9,055 nt of DNA, taken from NCBI GenBank assembly GCA_001768155.1, contig MENC01000099.1, positions 258 to 9,312 on the forward strand. The letters are read 5' to 3'. The notes under the pieces are model-generated. The model worked only from the letters and a program-made list of their open reading frames with translations, was not told the origin of the DNA and did not search any database. Origin of the DNA: Bacteroidetes bacterium GWA2_30_7 (GTDB lineage Bacteria > Bacteroidota > Bacteroidia > Bacteroidales > GWF2-33-38). Positions 6,658 through 9,055 of this stretch are shown piece by piece. Numbering within the stretch: the first letter of the stretch is position 1; the number at the start of each line of letters is the position of its first letter. The position numbers were made by a program, and so were the translations under genes.

Positions 6658-6755
6658 GGCTGAGGTAATCGGCGATATTAGCTGTAAATTTACCTTTAAT
6701 GGACAAAATGTCGTACACCCTGGAAAAACATATTGTTTATTATGAAATATAAACA

Positions 6756-6825
6756 TTCGTCAAAGAAATTTTTTATTTTGTCAATTTATTTAATTACTTT
6801 GTCAAAATTAAATGACTTTTATCAA
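6756..6825. repeat. 21-bp phased GTCAA repeats upstream of the M14 gene
   Basis: GTCAA occurs at 6759-6763, 6780-6784 and 6801-6805, exactly 21 bp apart, and TCAA recurs at 6822-6825 after a further 20-21 bp. The second and third copies share TTTGTCAA. The first and second 21-bp units agree at about two thirds of positions. The array ends about 20 bp before the start codon and overlaps a weak -7-like TACTTTG (6795-6801). It could be a degenerate tandem repeat or a set of binding sites two helical turns apart. Confidence 0.45.
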
Positions 6826-6846
6826 TAAAAATAAGTCTATACAATT

Positions 6847-9055
6847 ATGAGAAATATCAGAACATTATTTTTTTTAACAATTTTATTATCATTTTCATTT
6901 GTAGTTTGTTCTCAATCAATTGATAATTATCAAAAAGCCAAAACTTATTTAGAAAACAAAGGTGAAGTTTATTTTGAATTTCCTAATCCGGGAATTAAAA
7001 AAATAATCAGCTTAACATCAATTATTTCAATTGACCATGATTTTAAACCAAATAATGATTTTGTTCATGCTTATGCAAACTCGGAGGGGTTTGCTAAATT
7101 TTTAGATTACGACATTCAATATGAAGTACTTGAACATCCGGGTGATTTGAAAGATGCTCCAAAAATGTTTGATTCATATAATAAAGCTACTATGGCTTGG
7201 GATGCATACCCAACCTACGATGCTTATGTAGCAATGATGTATCAGTTTCAGACCGATTATCCTGATATTTGCCGGATAGTTGATATTGGAGCCACAGTTC
7301 AGGGTCGTCAATTGCTTTATGCAGTTATTTCCGACAATGTTTCTACACACGAGCAAGAACCACGATTTATGTACACATCAACTATGCATGGTGATGAAAC
7401 CTGTGGATATATTATGATGTTGAGGCTAATTGATTATTTAATATCTAATTATGGAACAAATACCGAAGCTACTGATTTGGTAAATAATATGGAAATCTGG
7501 ATTTTACCACTCGAAAATCCAGATGGTTGCTATAATGGTGGTAATAATACTGTTGACAATGCTAAACGATATAATGCCAATAATGTTGACCTAAACCGTA
7601 ATTATAAAAATCAGGTAGCAGGCGATAATCCCGATGGTTCGGCATGGCAGCCCGAAGTATTGGCAATGACTGCACTAGTTGACTCTTTACATTTTGTGAT
7701 GTCGGCAAATAATCATGGCGGTGTAGAATTGGCAAATTATCCATGGGATAGTTGGGTTTCAAGTGAAAAAATAAATGCTGACCAAGATTGGTGGATTGAT
7801 ATTTCAAGCGATTTCAGAGATACTGTTCAGCAAAATTCTCCAGCCGGTTATTTTACAGGTCAAAATAATGGAATTACACATGGCGGCGATTGGTATATTG
7901 TATATGGAAGCCGTCAGGATTATTTAGATTATTATCGTCACGGAAGAGAATTTACATTAGAATTATCTAACGTAAAACTTCTTGATGCAGCTTCACTGCC
8001 AGACCATTGGGATTATTTACATCGTTCATTTATAAATTACATAAAAGAAACTGCTTATGGTTTCAGAGGTTTAGTTACCGATTCGCTCACAGGAGACCCA
8101 TTATATGCAAATGTTTTTATAAATGGACGTGATGTTGATAATACCGATGTTTATACAGAATTACCGATAGGAGATTATTATCGCCCTATAGAAGCAGGAA
8201 CATTTAGTGTAACTTATGATGCTAATGGTTATATTCCGAAAACAATTTCTGTAACAGTTGGAGATAATCAAACAATAATTCAAAATGTTCAGTTAGCAAG
8301 AGTAGCTGCTCCAGTTGCTGATTTTGATGCAATTACTAAAGTTTTTTGTAGTGCTCCGGCAACAGTTCAATTTGTTAATTTATCTTCAGATGCAGCAACC
8401 TATCTTTGGAATTTTGGAGATGGAAATACTTCAACTTTAACAAATCCTTCGCATACATATAATTATGTCGGTTCATTCGATGTAACTTTAACCACGGTAG
8501 GCGTTTTTGGTGGAACTGATTCTTTAACTATTTCAAACTTTATTGATATTGATGCAGCAAATCCATGTACTTTTAATATGTTAACTTCTGGTTCAGATAA
8601 TTCTTCAGATTGTGAAGGTATTTTGTATGATAGCGGAATTTTAAGTAATTATCAAGATAATACTAGCAGTACATTTACAATTTCACCTGTTGGAGCAAAC
8701 AGTATAACATTATCATTTTCAGAATTTTCTTATGAAGATACTTATGACTTTCTATATATTTACGATGGACCAAATACTTCAAGTCCATTAATTGGAACTT
8801 ATTCAGGAACTTTGCTTCCTAATGGAGGAACAATTACAACTACATCAGGTTCGGTTACTTTTATGCAAACCTCTGACCAAAATACTAATGGTTCGGGTTT
8901 TGTTTTAAACTGGGTATGCAATTATCCTTCTTCAACGCCTATTCCAGAATTTTCATCTGATAAAACTCAAACTTGCGATGGAATTATATCATTTTCTGAT
9001 TTATCTACCGATGGACCTGTTTCTTGGTTTTGGAATTTTGGAGATGGAACTACAT
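6847..9055 (+). CDS. Secreted M14 zinc carboxypeptidase with PKD and CUB-like domains (3' end outside window)
   Basis: 736 residues are visible from the ATG at 6847, and the frame is open to the window end. A signal peptide occupies residues 1-23 (RNIRTLFFLTILLSFSFVVCSQ). A propeptide-like region follows to about 115, then an M14 catalytic domain (about 119-395): zinc ligands His181 and Glu184 in MHGDE and His290 in NNHGG, substrate-binding Asn250-Arg251 in VDLNRNY, Arg241, a QDYLDYY segment (357-363) at the catalytic Tyr position, and the general base Glu372 in TLELS. A transthyretin-like regulatory domain (about 404-480) follows, as in the carboxypeptidase N/E/D subfamily. Then come PKD 1 (about 489-560, YLWNFGDGNTS), a CUB-like domain (589-691, Cys at both ends, YDFLYIYDGP) and the start of PKD 2 (from 699, WFWNFGDG). 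Removal of C-terminal residues from extracellular proteins or peptides is inferred. A T9SS sorting tail probably lies downstream. All catalytic residues are present. Confidence 0.92.
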   Translation, partial: MRNIRTLFFLTILLSFSFVVCSQSIDNYQKAKTYLENKGEVYFEFPNPGIKKIISLTSIISIDHDFKPNNDFVHAYANSEGFAKFLDYDIQYEVLEHPGDLKDAPKMFDSYNKATMAWDAYPTYDAYVAMMYQFQTDYPDICRIVDIGATVQGRQLLYAVISDNVSTHEQEPRFMYTSTMHGDETCGYIMMLRLIDYLISNYGTNTEATDLVNNMEIWILPLENPDGCYNGGNNTVDNAKRYNANNVDLNRNYKNQVAGDNPDGSAWQPEVLAMTALVDSLHFVMSANNHGGVELANYPWDSWVSSEKINADQDWWIDISSDFRDTVQQNSPAGYFTGQNNGITHGGDWYIVYGSRQDYLDYYRHGREFTLELSNVKLLDAASLPDHWDYLHRSFINYIKETAYGFRGLVTDSLTGDPLYANVFINGRDVDNTDVYTELPIGDYYRPIEAGTFSVTYDANGYIPKTISVTVGDNQTIIQNVQLARVAAPVADFDAITKVFCSAPATVQFVNLSSDAATYLWNFGDGNTSTLTNPSHTYNYVGSFDVTLTTVGVFGGTDSLTISNFIDIDAANPCTFNMLTSGSDNSSDCEGILYDSGILSNYQDNTSSTFTISPVGANSITLSFSEFSYEDTYDFLYIYDGPNTSSPLIGTYSGTLLPNGGTITTTSGSVTFMQTSDQNTNGSGFVLNWVCNYPSSTPIPEFSSDKTQTCDGIISFSDLSTDGPVSWFWNFGDGTT

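Larger units (their letters stand above)
6512..6728. mobile_element. MITE-like non-autonomous insertion (element 6520-6720) with 8-bp target duplication
   Basis: The ends are perfect 11-bp terminal inverted repeats, GGGTGTACGAC (6520-6530) and GTCGTACACCC (6710-6720), with a twelfth base also pairing (A6531/T6709). Immediately outside, the 8-bp sequence TGGAAAAA occurs on both sides (6512-6519 and 6721-6728), as expected of a target-site duplication. The 201-bp interior has no transposase ORF. It holds two 10-11 bp hairpins at 6583-6606 and 6632-6657, and TGGACA occurs near each end in the same orientation (6535-6540 and 6700-6705). An 8-bp duplication fits several IS families (IS66, ISL3 and IS1595 among them); the TIR alone does not let me assign one. 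The intact ends and duplication suggest a fairly recent insertion. Confidence 0.82.
6225..6846. other. 622-bp gene-free region rich in repeats
   Basis: No ORF longer than a few tens of codons with coding character is visible on either strand. From left to right it holds: a short direct repeat TTATAAACAA (6271-6280, 6288-6297); a degenerate palindromic element (6319-6428); a hairpin AATTTGG/CCAAATT (6430-6436, 6456-6462); a small hairpin TTTGCA-CAC-TGCAAA (6488-6502); a MITE-like insertion with target duplication (6512-6728); and a 21-bp phased GTCAA array just upstream of the M14 gene. No strong terminator is seen after the E1-like gene. Confidence 0.75.

Noticed and set aside
7174..7356. 60-codon ORF on the - strand
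   Set aside because: It lies antisense to the M14 catalytic domain, whose frame carries the catalytic residues without interruption. There is no domain or signal in the antisense translation.
7562..7807. 81-codon ORF on the - strand
   Set aside because: It is a shadow of the same M14 gene, with no recognisable motif or upstream signals.
1..9055. Defence, toxin-antitoxin, phage or secondary-metabolite system
   Set aside because: No product matches such families. The E1-like protein has no adjacent ubiquitin-like, E2 or JAB gene as in CBASS-type or Bil operons.

Overview
The window is low in GC and looks like chromosomal DNA of a member of the Bacteroidota, probably an uncultured Bacteroidales or Flavobacteriia relative. 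The evidence is a C-terminal type IX secretion (T9SS) sorting domain on a surface protein, a multidomain M14/PKD/CUB exoprotein, signal peptides ending in Gln-rich cleavage sites, no clear Shine-Dalgarno sequences, and -7 boxes of the TAnnTTTG type. The genus cannot be named from sequence alone.

Layout: (1) 2-1357, + strand, is the 3' end of a large secreted adhesin-like protein with two 69-residue Ig/SprB-like repeats, two carboxypeptidase-regulatory-like beta domains and a T9SS sorting tail. (2) A 12-bp perfect hairpin (1365-1395) separates it from a convergent gene, 1398-2750 on the - strand, for an exported transglutaminase-like protein. (3) A 334-bp divergent intergenic region follows, with a candidate promoter on each side and a 17-bp dyad. 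(4) 3085-5050 is a probable two-gene operon on the + strand: pepE (dipeptidase E) and, 16 bp later, a predicted outer membrane protein that appears to start at TTG. (5) 5151-6224 is an E1-like ThiF/MoeB/HesA adenylyltransferase fused to a degenerate-looking rhodanese domain. (6) 6225-6846 holds no gene but is rich in repeats: a degenerate palindromic element (6319-6428), a complete MITE-like insertion with 11-bp terminal inverted repeats and an 8-bp target duplication (6512-6728) containing two mirror-image hairpins, and a 21-bp phased GTCAA array (about 6756-6825). (7) 6847-9055 is the 5' part of a secreted M14 zinc carboxypeptidase followed by a regulatory-like domain, PKD, CUB-like and a second PKD domain, cut by the window end.

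The genes do not form one obvious pathway. Four or five of the six products are predicted to be exported (surface repeat protein, transglutaminase-like protein, outer membrane protein, M14 peptidase). PepE and the E1-like enzyme are cytoplasmic. I see no defence system, CRISPR array, tRNA or rRNA. The least ordinary content is the structured non-coding DNA between 6319 and 6825, especially the nested-palindrome MITE.
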